This document shows, in pieces, positions 54,847 through 64,000 of a stretch of DNA of 64,000 nt. The position numbers and the translations under genes were made by a program. Numbering within the stretch: position 1 is the first letter of the stretch; the number at the start of each line of letters is the position of its first letter. This stretch comes from Streptococcus salivarius (GTDB lineage Bacteria; Bacillota; Bacilli; Lactobacillales; Streptococcaceae), in the NCBI RefSeq assembly GCF_000785515.1, contig NZ_CP009913.1:1144001-1208000 (forward strand), given 5' to 3'. Under the pieces are notes generated by a model. That model was given only the letters and a program-made list of their open reading frames with translations, did not search any database and was not told the origin of the DNA.

Positions 54847-54875
54847 TTTCAATCGAAATAAATAAAAAGTATCAT
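54847..54875 (+). promoter_or_regulatory. Promoter of the MetE-like gene
   Basis: -35 TTTCAA (54847-54852), 17 bp, -10 TATCAT (54870-54875). Confidence 0.55.
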
Positions 54876-54906
54876 AGATGTAAAATCTTATTTTGAGGTG
54901 AATCTT

Positions 54907-56052
54907 ATGACAAAATCTAAATTTCAATTAGTTGGTTCTCTCCTTCGTCCTGCAGATCTCCGTAAATACAAGGACGAAATCGAGCACCGTGACGATATCC
55001 AGTATCCTTTCTACGATGCCCTCCCTGGTTATCAAGAAACTGAAACTGCAGATATTAAGCAAATCGTGGCTGACCAAAAGGCTAACGGTATTGATATTCT
55101 TACTGATGGTGAGTTCGGGCGTTCTATGTGGCACTTGGACTTTGTCTGGGGTCTCAAAGGTATCGAACGTTACATTGCTGAGCACGGTTATACATTTAAA
55201 GACCACGATGGCGGACAATATGAGACTCGTAAAGATATTGGGATTCGTATTACTGAACCACTCTCAGGTAAAAACCACCATTACCTAGATATCTATAAAT
55301 TGGTTAAGGCTGAAGCTGGTGATGAAGATACCAAACAAACTATCTGGGGACCTGCTCATGCCTACACTGAACTTGCTATCTTTGACCGTTTGGCTGGTCC
55401 AGGACAAGTCTATGAAACAAATGAAGACCTCAAAAAAGGTTTGATTAATGCCTATAAAGAATTCTTGGAAGAATACAAGACAGTTGGTGGAAAAATCGTT
55501 CAATTTGACGACTGTCTCTGGGAACTCTTTGACCCATCAAACCCTGCAAGTTTCTTTGCGGAAGGTAATTCTGATTTGGCAGAATTGGCTGATGAGTTTG
55601 TATCAATCAATAATGAAGTTGTAGATTATGCTCATGAACTTGGTTTAACGGTTTGGACACACAACTGTCGTGGTAACTATGAAAGCCGTTCTGCTGCCGA
55701 AGGAACTTACGAAGCCATTGCTAAGAAGTTCTTGGCAGAGCAACACTATGATCGCTTCTTCCTTGAATGGGACAGCGATACAGCTGGTGATATCAAGGCT
55801 CTCGAAGCCCTCAAAGATAGCAAAGCTGAAGTTGTACTAGGACTTTTGTCATCTAAAACAACTGAACTTGACGACGAAGAACGTGTTCTTGACTTGCTTG
55901 AAAATGCTAGTCAAATCCTTCCTAAAGAGCGTCTCTTCCTTTCTCACCAATGTGGTTTCGCCTCATGTGACTCAGGTAATGAGTTGGCAACACCACAACA
56001 ATGGGCTAAAATTAAACAAGGTCAAGATATCGCTAAGAAATTCTTTGGTTAA
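54907..56052 (+). CDS. MetE-C-like methyltransferase (cobalamin-independent methionine synthase family)
   Basis: 381 residues from ATG 54907 (MTKSKFQLVGSLLRP), which follows GAGGTG by seven bases. Similar to B. subtilis YxjG/YxjH: the C-terminal catalytic half of MetE only. Zinc-site residues appear in TVWTHNCRGNY and SHQCGFASC; substrate region FLEWDSD. Probably transfers a methyl group to homocysteine from a donor that is not yet clear. A MET box upstream supports methionine-related control. Strong terminator after it. Confidence 0.9.
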   Translation: MTKSKFQLVGSLLRPADLRKYKDEIEHRDDIQYPFYDALPGYQETETADIKQIVADQKANGIDILTDGEFGRSMWHLDFVWGLKGIERYIAEHGYTFKDHDGGQYETRKDIGIRITEPLSGKNHHYLDIYKLVKAEAGDEDTKQTIWGPAHAYTELAIFDRLAGPGQVYETNEDLKKGLINAYKEFLEEYKTVGGKIVQFDDCLWELFDPSNPASFFAEGNSDLAELADEFVSINNEVVDYAHELGLTVWTHNCRGNYESRSAAEGTYEAIAKKFLAEQHYDRFFLEWDSDTAGDIKALEALKDSKAEVVLGLLSSKTTELDDEERVLDLLENASQILPKERLFLSHQCGFASCDSGNELATPQQWAKIKQGQDIAKKFFG

Positions 56053-56072
56053 TTGGATACTTTTAGATCTGA

Positions 56073-56104
56073 AAAATCCCTTACCGAATTCGGTAAGGGA
56101 TTTT
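56073..56104. terminator. Bidirectional terminator between MetE-like and trmFO genes
   Basis: AAAATCCCTTACCGAA directly followed by its perfect complement, TTCGGTAAGGGATTTT. It serves both convergent genes. Confidence 0.9.
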
Positions 56105-56112
56105 AATATTGT

Positions 56113-57456
56113 CTAAGCTTGAATAAAAGGTTGTAAATCTTTAAGAGCACGCTCAGCAATTTTTTCGTAACGCTCTTTCTTGTCACGAATACGTGGACCT
56201 TCCAACTCTTTGATAATACCAAAGTTAACATTCATTGGTTGGAAATGTTTGCTTTCAGCATGTGTCACATAATATGGGAGGCTTCCGATAGCTGTTGTAT
56301 GAGGGAAGATAACTTCATCTTCACCTTTAAAGAGACGGGCTGCATTGATTCCAGCAACCAAACCTGAGGCAGCTGATTCAACATAACCTTCAACACCAGT
56401 CATTTGTCCCGCAAAGAACAAATTAGGGTTTGATTTTGATTGGAAGGTCTGTTTGAGTAAGTTTGGCGAATCCATGTACGAATTACGGTGCATAACCCCG
56501 TAACGCACAAATTCAGCATTTTCAAGACCTGGAATCATTTGGAAGACACGCTTTTGCTCGCCCCATTTGAGATGGGTTTGGAAACCAACGATGTTATAGA
56601 GACTACCAGCCGCATTGTCCTGACGAAGCTGAACAACCGCATAAGGTGTCTTGAAATCGCCGTCACGTGGTCCTTTATAATCCTCAGGATACTCCAAACC
56701 AACTGGTTTCATAGGGCCATAGAGCATTGTCTTAATGCCACGTTTAGCCATGACCTCGATAGGCATACACCCTTCGAAATACTTTTCTTTCTCAAAGGAA
56801 TTCAAAGGAGCTTCTTCAGCTGTTGTCAAAGCCTCATGGAAAGCCATGAACTCTTCCTTGGTCATAGGACAGTTTAGATAAGCTGCTTCACCCTTGTCAT
56901 AGCGTGACTTAAGGTAAACCTTGTTCATGTCGATAGTCGCTTTATCAACTATTGGTGCAGCGGCATCATAGAAATAGAAGCCATCTCCACCGTTAAGCTC
57001 ATGAATTTTTTCAGCTAGAGCATCAGAAGTCAATGGTCCTGAGGCAATAACTGTAATGGCATCATCAGGAATTTCTGTGATTTCTTCACGGATAACTTCA
57101 ATTAATGGATGATTTTCAATTTCCGCTGTAACAGCTTCTGCATAACCTTCACGGTCCACCGCCATGGCACCACCAGCTGGCACACGGTGAGCTTCTCCAT
57201 TACGCATAATGATAGAGTCCAAGCGACGCATTTCTTCTTTAAGAAGCCCTACAGCATTGGTCAAGCTATCTCCACGGAAAGAGTTAGAACAAACCAATTC
57301 TGCAAAATTGGTTGTCTTATGCTGTGGTGTTGCTTTGACCCCACGCATTTCATAAAGTTTTACTGGAATACCACGTTTGGCAATCTGATAAGCCGCCTCT
57401 GATCCGGCCAAACCAGCTCCAATCACGTTAATATAATCTGCTTTTGATTGAGACAT
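56113..57456 (-). CDS. trmFO: tRNA (m5U54) methyltransferase TrmFO
   Basis: Folate- and FAD-dependent methylation of U54 in tRNA. 447 residues. Rossmann motif [35 protein letters not shown], catalytic-Cys region [18 protein letters not shown] and [15 protein letters not shown], and [19 protein letters not shown] near the end. Extended -10 TGCTATACT (57528-57536 on the minus strand) in the tail of the histidine-kinase terminator is the likely promoter. Confidence 0.96.
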   Translation of the reverse strand: MSQSKADYINVIGAGLAGSEAAYQIAKRGIPVKLYEMRGVKATPQHKTTNFAELVCSNSFRGDSLTNAVGLLKEEMRRLDSIIMRNGEAHRVPAGGAMAVDREGYAEAVTAEIENHPLIEVIREEITEIPDDAITVIASGPLTSDALAEKIHELNGGDGFYFYDAAAPIVDKATIDMNKVYLKSRYDKGEAAYLNCPMTKEEFMAFHEALTTAEEAPLNSFEKEKYFEGCMPIEVMAKRGIKTMLYGPMKPVGLEYPEDYKGPRDGDFKTPYAVVQLRQDNAAGSLYNIVGFQTHLKWGEQKRVFQMIPGLENAEFVRYGVMHRNSYMDSPNLLKQTFQSKSNPNLFFAGQMTGVEGYVESAASGLVAGINAARLFKGEDEVIFPHTTAIGSLPYYVTHAESKHFQPMNVNFGIIKELEGPRIRDKKERYEKIAERALKDLQPFIQA

Positions 57457-57527
57457 GACACTAATACCTCTTCGGGAACAAAATGAACTCCTGCTCCCAC
57501 AAATCTTTCTTCATTTTTTCTCTTAGT

Positions 57528-57564
57528 AGTATAGCAAAAAACTCCTCATCTGGCGACTAGGAGT
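57528..57564 (-). terminator. Terminator of the kinase gene fused to the trmFO -10
   Basis: ACTCCT/AGGAGT stem (57541-57564), then T6 and GCTATACT; the extended -10 TGCTATACT (57528-57536) starts in the T tract. Confidence 0.7.
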
Positions 57565-57573
57565 AATTTGTAT

Positions 57574-58935
57574 TTAAAGGGGTAACATGATAGTCACTTT
57601 AGCACCCCCTGTGCCATTGTCATTTGAAAGAGAAAGACTACCATGGTGTAAGCGAATAATATCATTAGCAATAGTCAGACCAAGTCCACTATGATTGCGG
57701 CTCTGTCTACTTTTATCCTCTTGATAAAAGAGCTGAGTGGCCTTTTCAAGTGATTCAAGGGAAAATCCAGGGCCAGAATCAAGGCAGATAAACTTGAATT
57801 CATCATCTTCTACCCTAGCAGTTAAGAGCAACTGACTACCACTAGGCGTATGCTCTACCGCATTCGAAATGATATTCATAAAAGCTCGATTCAACAAAGA
57901 CCTGTCCCAATTGCCTATGGTTTCTTTCTCAATTTCCTTCTTGTCAAATACCACATTGATTTGTTTCGTTTGAGCTAATGACAAGGTTTGATCGTAAATG
58001 TCTTCAACAAATTCCTTAACTGGAATTTCTTCAAGCGTCAAGGTTTTCTTCAAACTCATTTTATTGAGTTCGGACAACTCTTTCACATAAGCATCAACCT
58101 GTGCAATCCCTTTTTGAAAATGCTCTAACAAGTCCGTTTGATTTTCATCCAAGGACGTCATAGCTAAGAGTTCCGCATTCCCACGGGCGACTGTCAGTGG
58201 TGTCTTTAAATCATGTGTCAAAGCAGAAATCTGATTTTGTTTATCTTGCTCTGCCTTCCAATTTTCCATCAAAGACTCACGAAGTGCTACACGCATATGA
58301 TCCAAACCACTTAAAACCTGGTTAAACTCAGTAATTCTAGATTTGGGCGTTTGAAAATCCAAGTCTTGCTCTGCTATTTTCTTTGTTGCCTTCAATATTG
58401 GTCTCAACTCTCGACTCAATTTACTAGCATAGTAAAAAGTTAAAGTAATAAATATGAGTAGGACAGTCACCATCATTGAGCCAATCATCAATAGATTAGC
58501 ATTAGGAAAATGCTGGTTCAACCACTCATTACGATACCGAGGTGATAGTTGATAATTGACAATGACTATCCCATCTGATCGTTCAAATGACTGAAAATAC
58601 CCATACTTGCCACCATGAGCATTCTTGAATTGGTAATTTAATAAGGATTCCTCTTGCAGATTAACAGGCATGTTAGACTTCTTAAGCTTAAATTCCCTAG
58701 TTAAAAAAACATAACTAGTACCATCGGGTAAGATATCGGGATTAAAGACCTTAGAAGTCTCAATATCATTTCTCACAGCAGATAAATCAATCTCTACCTG
58801 ATTTGCTGGAATGACACCGAAGGTAGAAATATAAAAAATAAGAAGACTGCTGATTACAGAGAGAACTGTAAGACTGACGACATAAGATAACAAGATTGTT
58901 CTTAGAGAGTACTCTCGTTTTTTAATTAGTGCCAC
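57574..58935 (-). CDS. Sensor histidine kinase, LanK (NisK/SpaK) type
   Basis: 453 residues. Two membrane segments (about 14-36 and 151-173) flank an extracellular domain of about 115 residues; the HAMP-like linker is followed by H-box ALTHDLKTPLTVARG, N-box FMNIISNAVEHTP, and ATP motifs CLDSGPGFS and GLGLTIA. NisK/SpaK-type kinases sense lantibiotics. Overlaps the response-regulator gene by ten bases. It may sense an external bacteriocin and switch on the ABC transporter genes next to it. Confidence 0.9.
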   Translation of the reverse strand: MALIKKREYSLRTILLSYVVSLTVLSVISSLLIFYISTFGVIPANQVEIDLSAVRNDIETSKVFNPDILPDGTSYVFLTREFKLKKSNMPVNLQEESLLNYQFKNAHGGKYGYFQSFERSDGIVIVNYQLSPRYRNEWLNQHFPNANLLMIGSMMVTVLLIFITLTFYYASKLSRELRPILKATKKIAEQDLDFQTPKSRITEFNQVLSGLDHMRVALRESLMENWKAEQDKQNQISALTHDLKTPLTVARGNAELLAMTSLDENQTDLLEHFQKGIAQVDAYVKELSELNKMSLKKTLTLEEIPVKEFVEDIYDQTLSLAQTKQINVVFDKKEIEKETIGNWDRSLLNRAFMNIISNAVEHTPSGSQLLLTARVEDDEFKFICLDSGPGFSLESLEKATQLFYQEDKSRQSRNHSGLGLTIANDIIRLHHGSLSLSNDNGTGGAKVTIMLPL

Positions 58936-59585
58936 TTGTAACCAATCCCCCAGACTGTTTCAATAGGATTTTGCCCAACATCTTTGAGCTTTGCACGGAT
59001 ATTTTTAATATGTTCGGCCACTGCTGTCGGACTCCCTTTATCCTCATAGCCGTACAAATGCGTGTAGATTTGTTCTTTGGAAAAGACTTGGCCCTTATTT
59101 TCAGCCAGAAACTGACAAATACTATATTCTGACTTAGTCAAATCTAACAACTGATTCTCAACATAAAGCTCCTGAGCAGACAAATCAAACTGAATATTTC
59201 CAATTAATAACTTATGATGGCGCTCACGATGTTCACGTCTCAAGTGAGCAGCCACACGCGCTTGAAGTTCTTTAACCCCAAATGGCTTGCAAATATAATC
59301 ATCAGCACCATAAGTCAAGCCTTGGACAATATCAGCCTCTTGCGTTTTGGCTGTAATAAAGAGGATGGGGCAATCCACCTGATTCCGAATCTCATGACAA
59401 AACTGGAGACCATCAACATCAGGCATCATGATATCCAGTAAAATCAAGTCAAACCGTGGCAACGAGTTCTTATCCAAATCTAAAACACTTGTAAGCCCCG
59501 TCACCTTATGATTTTGGAGCTCTAAAGCCTTTGCAACCAATTGAACAATATCTTCCTGATCATCAACAACAAGTATCTGAGCCAT
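58926..59585 (-). CDS. OmpR-family response regulator, LanR type
   Basis: 219 residues. Receiver domain with the phospho-Asp in LILLDIMMPDVDGL (about 52) and Lys in YICKPFG; winged-helix domain from about 130 (SEYSICQFLAENKGQVFSKE, to VWGIGYKWH). It follows the LanG permease gene by 80 bases on the same strand and precedes the kinase gene. The pair resembles NisRK/SpaRK. Confidence 0.92.
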   Translation of the reverse strand: MAQILVVDDQEDIVQLVAKALELQNHKVTGLTSVLDLDKNSLPRFDLILLDIMMPDVDGLQFCHEIRNQVDCPILFITAKTQEADIVQGLTYGADDYICKPFGVKELQARVAAHLRREHRERHHKLLIGNIQFDLSAQELYVENQLLDLTKSEYSICQFLAENKGQVFSKEQIYTHLYGYEDKGSPTAVAEHIKNIRAKLKDVGQNPIETVWGIGYKWH

Positions 59586-59665
59586 AACCTTTCCTTTCGT
59601 ACAAAGTTACCCTTATCATATCATCTATAGAAGATAACTGACAAGGCGTAAAGTAGATAAATCTA

Positions 59666-60316
59666 TTAATAAGATTTTGAATTTATTGGCAAAAAACAAA
59701 TAAATAACAAAGTCACCCCAACAATCCATAAAGGAAGGGAATTGAGTTGGCTCCGATCATTAAGGATAAGGCTATTGATAGGTAAAGCAATAGGAAGCCA
59801 ATGAGTAGACAAGAAAACTTTATTACTAGCAAAAATAATAAAAATAATTTCAACCATAGAGATAATAATATTACTAACACTGTTCAGACTCACTTGTATA
59901 AAGTAGTGAAAATGATTAAGAAAGACTATTAACATCCAACTTGATAGACTTACTACAAATCCATTCACACTATTCATAAGAAGGAGGTTTATGATAAGCC
60001 AACTAAATAAAGAAGGTAGGCTAAGGGTTAGGTCTACTATCAAAAGTTTAGCCAACCATAAACGTCTTTGCTTAGGGTAACTCGATATTTCTTGATAATG
60101 ATTAGCGTGTTTTTCTTGTTCAATCCCTAAAATTGACAAAAATGATGTCAATAGTGGATAGCATAAAAAAGATAATATGGCTAAATTAGTTAGAGAAAAA
60201 CCATTAGGAACGAAGCTCACATACATTGGAATTGTAATGATCTCTAAGACAGCAAAACTGAGAATAAGATAAAGACCGAAAGTATTCTTTAATTTAAGTA
60301 ACTCACTCCTTAGCAT
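59666..60316 (-). CDS. Lantibiotic-immunity ABC permease, LanG/MutG-like
   Basis: 216 residues with six membrane segments, opening MLRSELLKLKNTFGLYLILS, a typical start of LanE/LanG permeases (the RSELLKLK signature). Paired with the LanE-like gene, overlapped by 14 bases. No catalytic motif, as expected. Hydrophobicity and order in the operon support the LanG call; E versus G cannot be told apart by sequence alone. Confidence 0.82.
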   Translation of the reverse strand: MLRSELLKLKNTFGLYLILSFAVLEIITIPMYVSFVPNGFSLTNLAILSFLCYPLLTSFLSILGIEQEKHANHYQEISSYPKQRRLWLAKLLIVDLTLSLPSLFSWLIINLLLMNSVNGFVVSLSSWMLIVFLNHFHYFIQVSLNSVSNIIISMVEIIFIIFASNKVFLSTHWLPIALPINSLILNDRSQLNSLPLWIVGVTLLFICFLPINSKSY

Positions 60317-61031
60317 TTAATTGTCTCCTTTGCAGTGAAAAAGATAAAAGCAATGTCACTACTATTGATAGCATCATCGTAAGTAACACCTGAAAAATGC
60401 TAGTATGATTCGTATTTACAATAATATCCCCCGATGGTTTAAGATTTAATAAAAATTGAGCTATTTTATAGTGATAAGTATAGGGGAAAACGAACCAAAG
60501 TGGACTCTGAGCAATAAAGGGTGCTATTAAAAGACAAACCAATGTATTAAGAGCTAATAGGATGAATTGGCTCATGTATTTAGACATCAGATAAAGTAAA
60601 GGAATGTTCCATAAAGTTGTCATCCAAATTAAGATTAAGGAAATAGCTGTTTTAGGAATATTCATCGGAATAAAACCTGTGTAAATAAATGCAACGAGAC
60701 TAAGGAAAGCTAGTAAGAATAAACTAGCAATCAATGTCCTCATTCCTATAAGCACCATTTTTATCAAGCTAATTTTCCAAGTGAAATATCCATTTGTAAC
60801 ATTTTGAAAATGCCCAGCCTGGTCTTCTAATCGTCTATCGACTATAAACAAAAGACCATTTACAAGATATAAAAAGATAGCTTCCCACCAATAAACCGAG
60901 AAAGGAACAAAAATCTGTAACCCTCCCATTAAAAAGGCTATAAGAACAGTTAAAAATGGTATGATGATTAAGAATTTAGTCGTTCCTAAATGTCGTAATT
61001 TGAGCAATTCCGAATAGAATATCTTTTGCAT
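60303..61031 (-). CDS. Lantibiotic-immunity ABC permease, LanE/MutE-like
   Basis: 242 residues from ATG 61029-61031 (MQKIFYSELLKLRHLGTTKF); the longer frame to 61073 overlaps the ATPase gene and is not needed. Six membrane segments; the YSELLKLRH opening matches LanE/LanG permeases. A run of G (about 61039-61043) serves as the RBS. Four bases after the ATPase stop, so translated together. Confidence 0.82.
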   Translation of the reverse strand: MQKIFYSELLKLRHLGTTKFLIIIPFLTVLIAFLMGGLQIFVPFSVYWWEAIFLYLVNGLLFIVDRRLEDQAGHFQNVTNGYFTWKISLIKMVLIGMRTLIASLFLLAFLSLVAFIYTGFIPMNIPKTAISLILIWMTTLWNIPLLYLMSKYMSQFILLALNTLVCLLIAPFIAQSPLWFVFPYTYHYKIAQFLLNLKPSGDIIVNTNHTSIFQVLLTMMLSIVVTLLLSFSLQRRQLNAKE

Positions 61032-61035
61032 ATCA

Positions 61036-61710
61036 TTAACCCCCATGAACAATTTTAAAGAAGAGTCTCTCAAGACTATCTACATTTTTGTTTTCACCAT
61101 CATATTGAATCTTACCTTTATCGAGAATAAGAATATGATCAGCAACCTTACTAATTTCTAGAAGTTGATGACTGGAAACCAGAATTGTCATCCCTTTTGC
61201 TTTCAAGGAACGAATAAGGTCTAGCAATTCATTTATACCATCGGGATCAAGGCCATTAGTAGGCTCATCTAGAATTAAAAATTGGGGATCAGTTAAAATG
61301 GCCATACCAATCCCAAGTCGCTGCTTCATACCTAATGAAAATTTACCGGCTTTTTTCTTTCCAGTATTTGAAAGACCAATTATTTCCAAGGTTTCAAAAA
61401 TTTTTGAATCAGGAATATCATATAACAACGCTTTTGTTTTTAGATTATCAAAAGCCGAAAGGTTGTGATAAATTGCAGGTGCTTCGATTAATGCACCTAA
61501 TAAATGTTTGTTTTTGGATGATCCATCAAATCGAATTTCTCCACTACTTTTTTGGACTAAACCAAAAAGAATTTTCATCAGAGTTGACTTACCAGCCCCA
61601 TTTACTCCTAATAGACCAGAAACCGTTCCAGATTCAATTGTAAATGTGATGTTGTCTAAGATAGTCTTATCTTTGTAGGATTTTGAAAGTTGTTTAACAG
61701 TTATTTGCAT
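61036..61710 (-). CDS. Lantibiotic-immunity ABC ATPase, LanF/MutF-like
   Basis: 224 residues. Walker A GVNGAGKST, signature FSLGMKQRLG, Walker B FLILDEPTNGLDPDG, switch His VSSHQ. In place of the usual Q-loop Gln it has Glu: LIEAPAIYHNLSAFDNLK, the E-loop that marks LanF proteins and is important for lantibiotic immunity transporters. With the two permeases it expels the bacteriocin from the membrane. First gene of the operon; a perfect 16-bp palindrome lies 33 bp upstream of its start. Confidence 0.88.
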   Translation of the reverse strand: MQITVKQLSKSYKDKTILDNITFTIESGTVSGLLGVNGAGKSTLMKILFGLVQKSSGEIRFDGSSKNKHLLGALIEAPAIYHNLSAFDNLKTKALLYDIPDSKIFETLEIIGLSNTGKKKAGKFSLGMKQRLGIGMAILTDPQFLILDEPTNGLDPDGINELLDLIRSLKAKGMTILVSSHQLLEISKVADHILILDKGKIQYDGENKNVDSLERLFFKIVHGG

Positions 61711-61742
61711 TTGTACACCTCTTTTAGAATAGTTCTGTTTTC

Positions 61743-61758
61743 AATATAAGCTTATATT
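61743..61758. promoter_or_regulatory. Perfect palindrome before the lanFEG-RK operon
   Basis: AATATAAGCTTATATT, about 33 bp before the ATPase start. A candidate binding site for the response regulator or part of its promoter. Confidence 0.5.
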
Positions 61759-61855
61759 TACCTAATATCAGAAAACCACTTACTCTCCTTTCTTTTCATG
61801 CTTAGTATAAAAAACAAATTTAAGGAAAGTATCAGTTTTTTTGATAAAATGCAAA

Positions 61856-61889
61856 AAAGCTATCTCAAGACTTAACTTGAGATAGCTTT
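61856..61889. terminator. Strong hairpin terminator after topA
   Basis: AAAGCTATCTCAAG pairs perfectly with CTTGAGATAGCTTT (14 bp, 6-base loop); T and A runs on both sides let it work in either direction. Confidence 0.9.
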
Positions 61890-61893
61890 CTTT

Positions 61894-64000
61894 TTATTTA
61901 ACAATCGATTCTTTGTAGTCACACTCTTCGTTACTACAGATAACTTGCTTACCGCCACCACGAACTTTCTTCTCGACAAGATAATCGCCTGATTTAGGAC
62001 AGTTACGTCCAACAGGGATATCCCAAGATGTAAATTCACAGTCAGGGTAGCGATCACAGCCATAAAAGACACGATTTCGTTTTGTCTTACGTTCGATGAC
62101 CTGACCTTTACCACAAGTTGGACAAGTAACGCCAATTTCTTTGGTAATGGCTTTAGTATTGTGACAATCTGGGAAGTTGCTACATGCGTAGAACTTACCG
62201 TATCGACCAAGTTTGATGACCATTGGGTGACCACAGAGGTCACAATCAAAACCGGCAGGCTCATCCTTGATTTGGATTTTTTCAATACCTTCTTCAGCTT
62301 TTTCCAATTCTTTTTGGAAAGGTTTGAAGAACTCATCAATAACCTTTTGCCACTGTTCCTTACCGATTTCAACTTTATCGAGTTTCCCTTCCATCTCAGC
62401 TGTGAATTTAACATCCACGATGTCTGGGAAGAATTCGACGATTAAGCTATTAACGATTTCACCAAGTTCTGTTGGTTCAAAACGTTTAGCTACTAATTTG
62501 ACATAGTAACGACGTTGAATAACATCAAGTGTCGGTGCATAAGTTGACGGACGACCAACACCATTTTCTTCCAGCGTCTTAATCAGAGTCGCTTCAGAAT
62601 AGCGGGCTGGTGGTTGCGTGAAGTGTTGTTCAGGCGTTGTCACAACCTTCTTAACCGTATCACCTTCTGCCATATCAGGAAGCATTTTATTCTTATCAGA
62701 GTCGTTGTAAACGGCCATATAACCATCGAACTTGATTTGGCTACCATTTGCAGTGAAAATGACTCCGTTTTGAGACAAGGTCACCTTCATCGTATCAAAT
62801 ACAGCAGCTGTCATTTGACTCGCCACAAAACGATTCCAGATAAGAGTATAAAGCTTGAGCTGATCCTTATCCAAATACTTAGCAATGCTTTCGGGCGTTT
62901 GGAAAACATTTGAAGGACGGATAGCCTCATGGGCATCTTGTGCTCCCGAACTATTTTTCACCTTGCTGCCATGTTTTGAATACTTAGAACCAAAGCGTTC
63001 CGTAATAAATTCAGCAGCCTGGTTTTGTGCCACTGGACTGATACGTGTTGAGTCCGTACGCATATAAGTAATCAAACCTTGAGCGCCTGAACCCAGATTA
63101 ATTCCTTCATACAACTGTTGGGCAACCATCATGGTCTTACGTGTACGGAAGTTAATCTTATTGGCAGCATCCTGTTGGAGAGATGATGTTGTATATGGCA
63201 ATGGCGCATTACGACGGCGTTCTTTTTTCTCTACTTTATCTACGTTAAAGTCATCACTTGTGATACGAGAGAGAACGGCTTGAACATCGTCATTATTGTT
63301 GAGCTTAAGCTTTTTACCATCCAAACCATAGAAGCTAGCCTGAAACTTCTTAGCACCCTTCTTAAAAGCACCATCAATAGTCCAGTATTCTTCTGGTTTA
63401 AAGGCCTTAATTTCATTTTCACGGTCAATAATAAGCTTAAGCGCTACTGATTGTACACGACCTGCCGAAAGACCTTTCTTAACCTTCTTCCATAGAAGCG
63501 GTGAAATAGAGTAACCCACAATACGGTCTAAGACACGACGAGCTTGCTGGGCATCTACCAAGTCCATGTCAATGGCGCGTGGTTCTACAAAGGCATTTTT
63601 TACTGCGTCTTTAGTAATTTCGTTAAAAACAACACGATTCTTATCATCTGGCTCTAATCCAAGAATATGTGACAAATGCCATGAAATGGCTTCCCCTTCA
63701 CGGTCCGGGTCACTTGCGAGAAAGACTTGCTTGGCTTTTTTAGCTTCTTTCTTCAATTCATTGATAAGAGGTCCCTTACCTCGAATATTAATGTACTGAG
63801 GTTCGTAGTTGTTTTCAAAATCAATAGACATACTTGATTTTTTCAAATCACGGATATGCCCAACAGAGGCTACAACTTTATAGTTGCGGCCAAGATACTT
63901 CTCAATCGTTTTCGCTTTAGCAGGAGACTCCACGATGACCAAATTTTTCTTTGGTGTCGCTCTCTTTTTAGTCGCCTTTTTGGCTGTCGTTTTCTTTGTT
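61894..64000 (-). CDS. topA: DNA topoisomerase I, 5' end beyond the window
   Basis: Type IA topoisomerase relaxing negative supercoils. About 702 residues are visible; the frame stays open to the right edge through a Lys/Thr/Ala-rich N-terminal stretch ([16 protein letters not shown]), so the true start is outside. Toprim region [13 protein letters not shown], active-site Tyr in [13 protein letters not shown], and three C-terminal zinc-ribbon repeats: CDLCGHP...CSNFPDC, CPTCGKG...CDRYPDC, and a third CPKSGDY...CSNEEC in which the second Cys is Ser. Terminator downstream. Confidence 0.95.
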   Translation of the reverse strand, partial: TKKTTAKKATKKRATPKKNLVIVESPAKAKTIEKYLGRNYKVVASVGHIRDLKKSSMSIDFENNYEPQYINIRGKGPLINELKKEAKKAKQVFLASDPDREGEAISWHLSHILGLEPDDKNRVVFNEITKDAVKNAFVEPRAIDMDLVDAQQARRVLDRIVGYSISPLLWKKVKKGLSAGRVQSVALKLIIDRENEIKAFKPEEYWTIDGAFKKGAKKFQASFYGLDGKKLKLNNNDDVQAVLSRITSDDFNVDKVEKKERRRNAPLPYTTSSLQQDAANKINFRTRKTMMVAQQLYEGINLGSGAQGLITYMRTDSTRISPVAQNQAAEFITERFGSKYSKHGSKVKNSSGAQDAHEAIRPSNVFQTPESIAKYLDKDQLKLYTLIWNRFVASQMTAAVFDTMKVTLSQNGVIFTANGSQIKFDGYMAVYNDSDKNKMLPDMAEGDTVKKVVTTPEQHFTQPPARYSEATLIKTLEENGVGRPSTYAPTLDVIQRRYYVKLVAKRFEPTELGEIVNSLIVEFFPDIVDVKFTAEMEGKLDKVEIGKEQWQKVIDEFFKPFQKELEKAEEGIEKIQIKDEPAGFDCDLCGHPMVIKLGRYGKFYACSNFPDCHNTKAITKEIGVTCPTCGKGQVIERKTKRNRVFYGCDRYPDCEFTSWDIPVGRNCPKSGDYLVEKKVRGGGKQVICSNEECDYKESIVK

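Noticed and set aside
61872..62414. 180-residue frame inside topA on the same strand
   Set aside because: Alternate frame of topA with Lys/Ser-rich low-complexity translation and no RBS.

Overview
The window is low-GC Gram-positive DNA and looks like a streptococcus of the salivarius group. I infer Streptococcus thermophilus or a close relative. The evidence is a glycine riboswitch before an alanine/Na+ symporter, two PyrR attenuators in the pyr genes, a likely NAD+-II riboswitch before pnuC (a class known from streptococci), a MetR-type MET box, an LPXTG-anchored 5'-nucleotidase, the acetolactate/acetoin genes als, aldB and butA, and a high load of fresh frameshifts. There are no rRNA, tRNA or CRISPR loci and no complete mobile element; one degraded IS3-type transposase end is present.

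Layout. 0-10.7 kb: 5' end of pcrA (leaving the window), glycine riboswitch plus frameshifted alsT, mnmE, an AraC-type regulator convergent with the surface 5'-nucleotidase, an amino-acid ABC permease/binding-protein pair and an amidase. 10.7-14.4 kb: pyrimidine genes as two PyrR-controlled transcripts, pyrK-pyrD and pyrF-pyrE, each with a consensus promoter and a leader attenuator. 14.4-25.2 kb: DJ-1-like protein, TraX-like membrane protein, rqcH behind a long and highly structured leader, a GT-C-like membrane protein, a MATE exporter whose promoter implies a leaderless mRNA, an iron/siderophore-type binding protein, and a large SF2 helicase carrying membrane segments. 25.2-34 kb: frameshifted HAD phosphatase, nucleoside phosphorylase, CcpA-site lipoprotein, zinc alcohol dehydrogenase, ferrochelatase, czcD with a divergent TetR regulator and duplicated operators, an HXXEE membrane protein, a frameshifted small membrane protein, and pnuC.

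34-46.3 kb: PhzF isomerase, a TetR regulator divergent from a MacB/FtsX-type ABC exporter, the IS remnant, then a minus-strand operon (marR, NmrA oxidoreductase, osmolyte ABC ATPase, fused permease/binding protein, HhH DNA glycosylase). Upstream of this lies a second operon (PPOX protein, SirTM sirtuin, macrodomain). The two operons have near-identical promoters and matching palindromic operators, so they form one local MarR regulon. Three of its genes (marR, PPOX, macrodomain) are broken here. 46.3-57.5 kb: als-aldB with an array of TCACAA motifs around the promoter, a short hypothetical, a Tyr-rich membrane-anchored orphan, lepA, a small membrane protein, butA with a perfect cre site, ndk-rhodanese, a MET-box-controlled MetE-like protein, and trmFO. 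57.5-64 kb: a lantibiotic-immunity type ABC transporter with its two-component system (lanFEG-lanRK) and no bacteriocin biosynthesis genes nearby, then topA running off the right edge.

Working together: als, aldB and butA form the pyruvate to acetolactate to acetoin to butanediol route. pyrK, pyrD, pyrF and pyrE form the last steps to UMP. The best candidates for new biology are the four-way-junction leader of rqcH, the MarR/sirtuin/macrodomain regulon, the membrane-attached helicase and the orphan immunity module.
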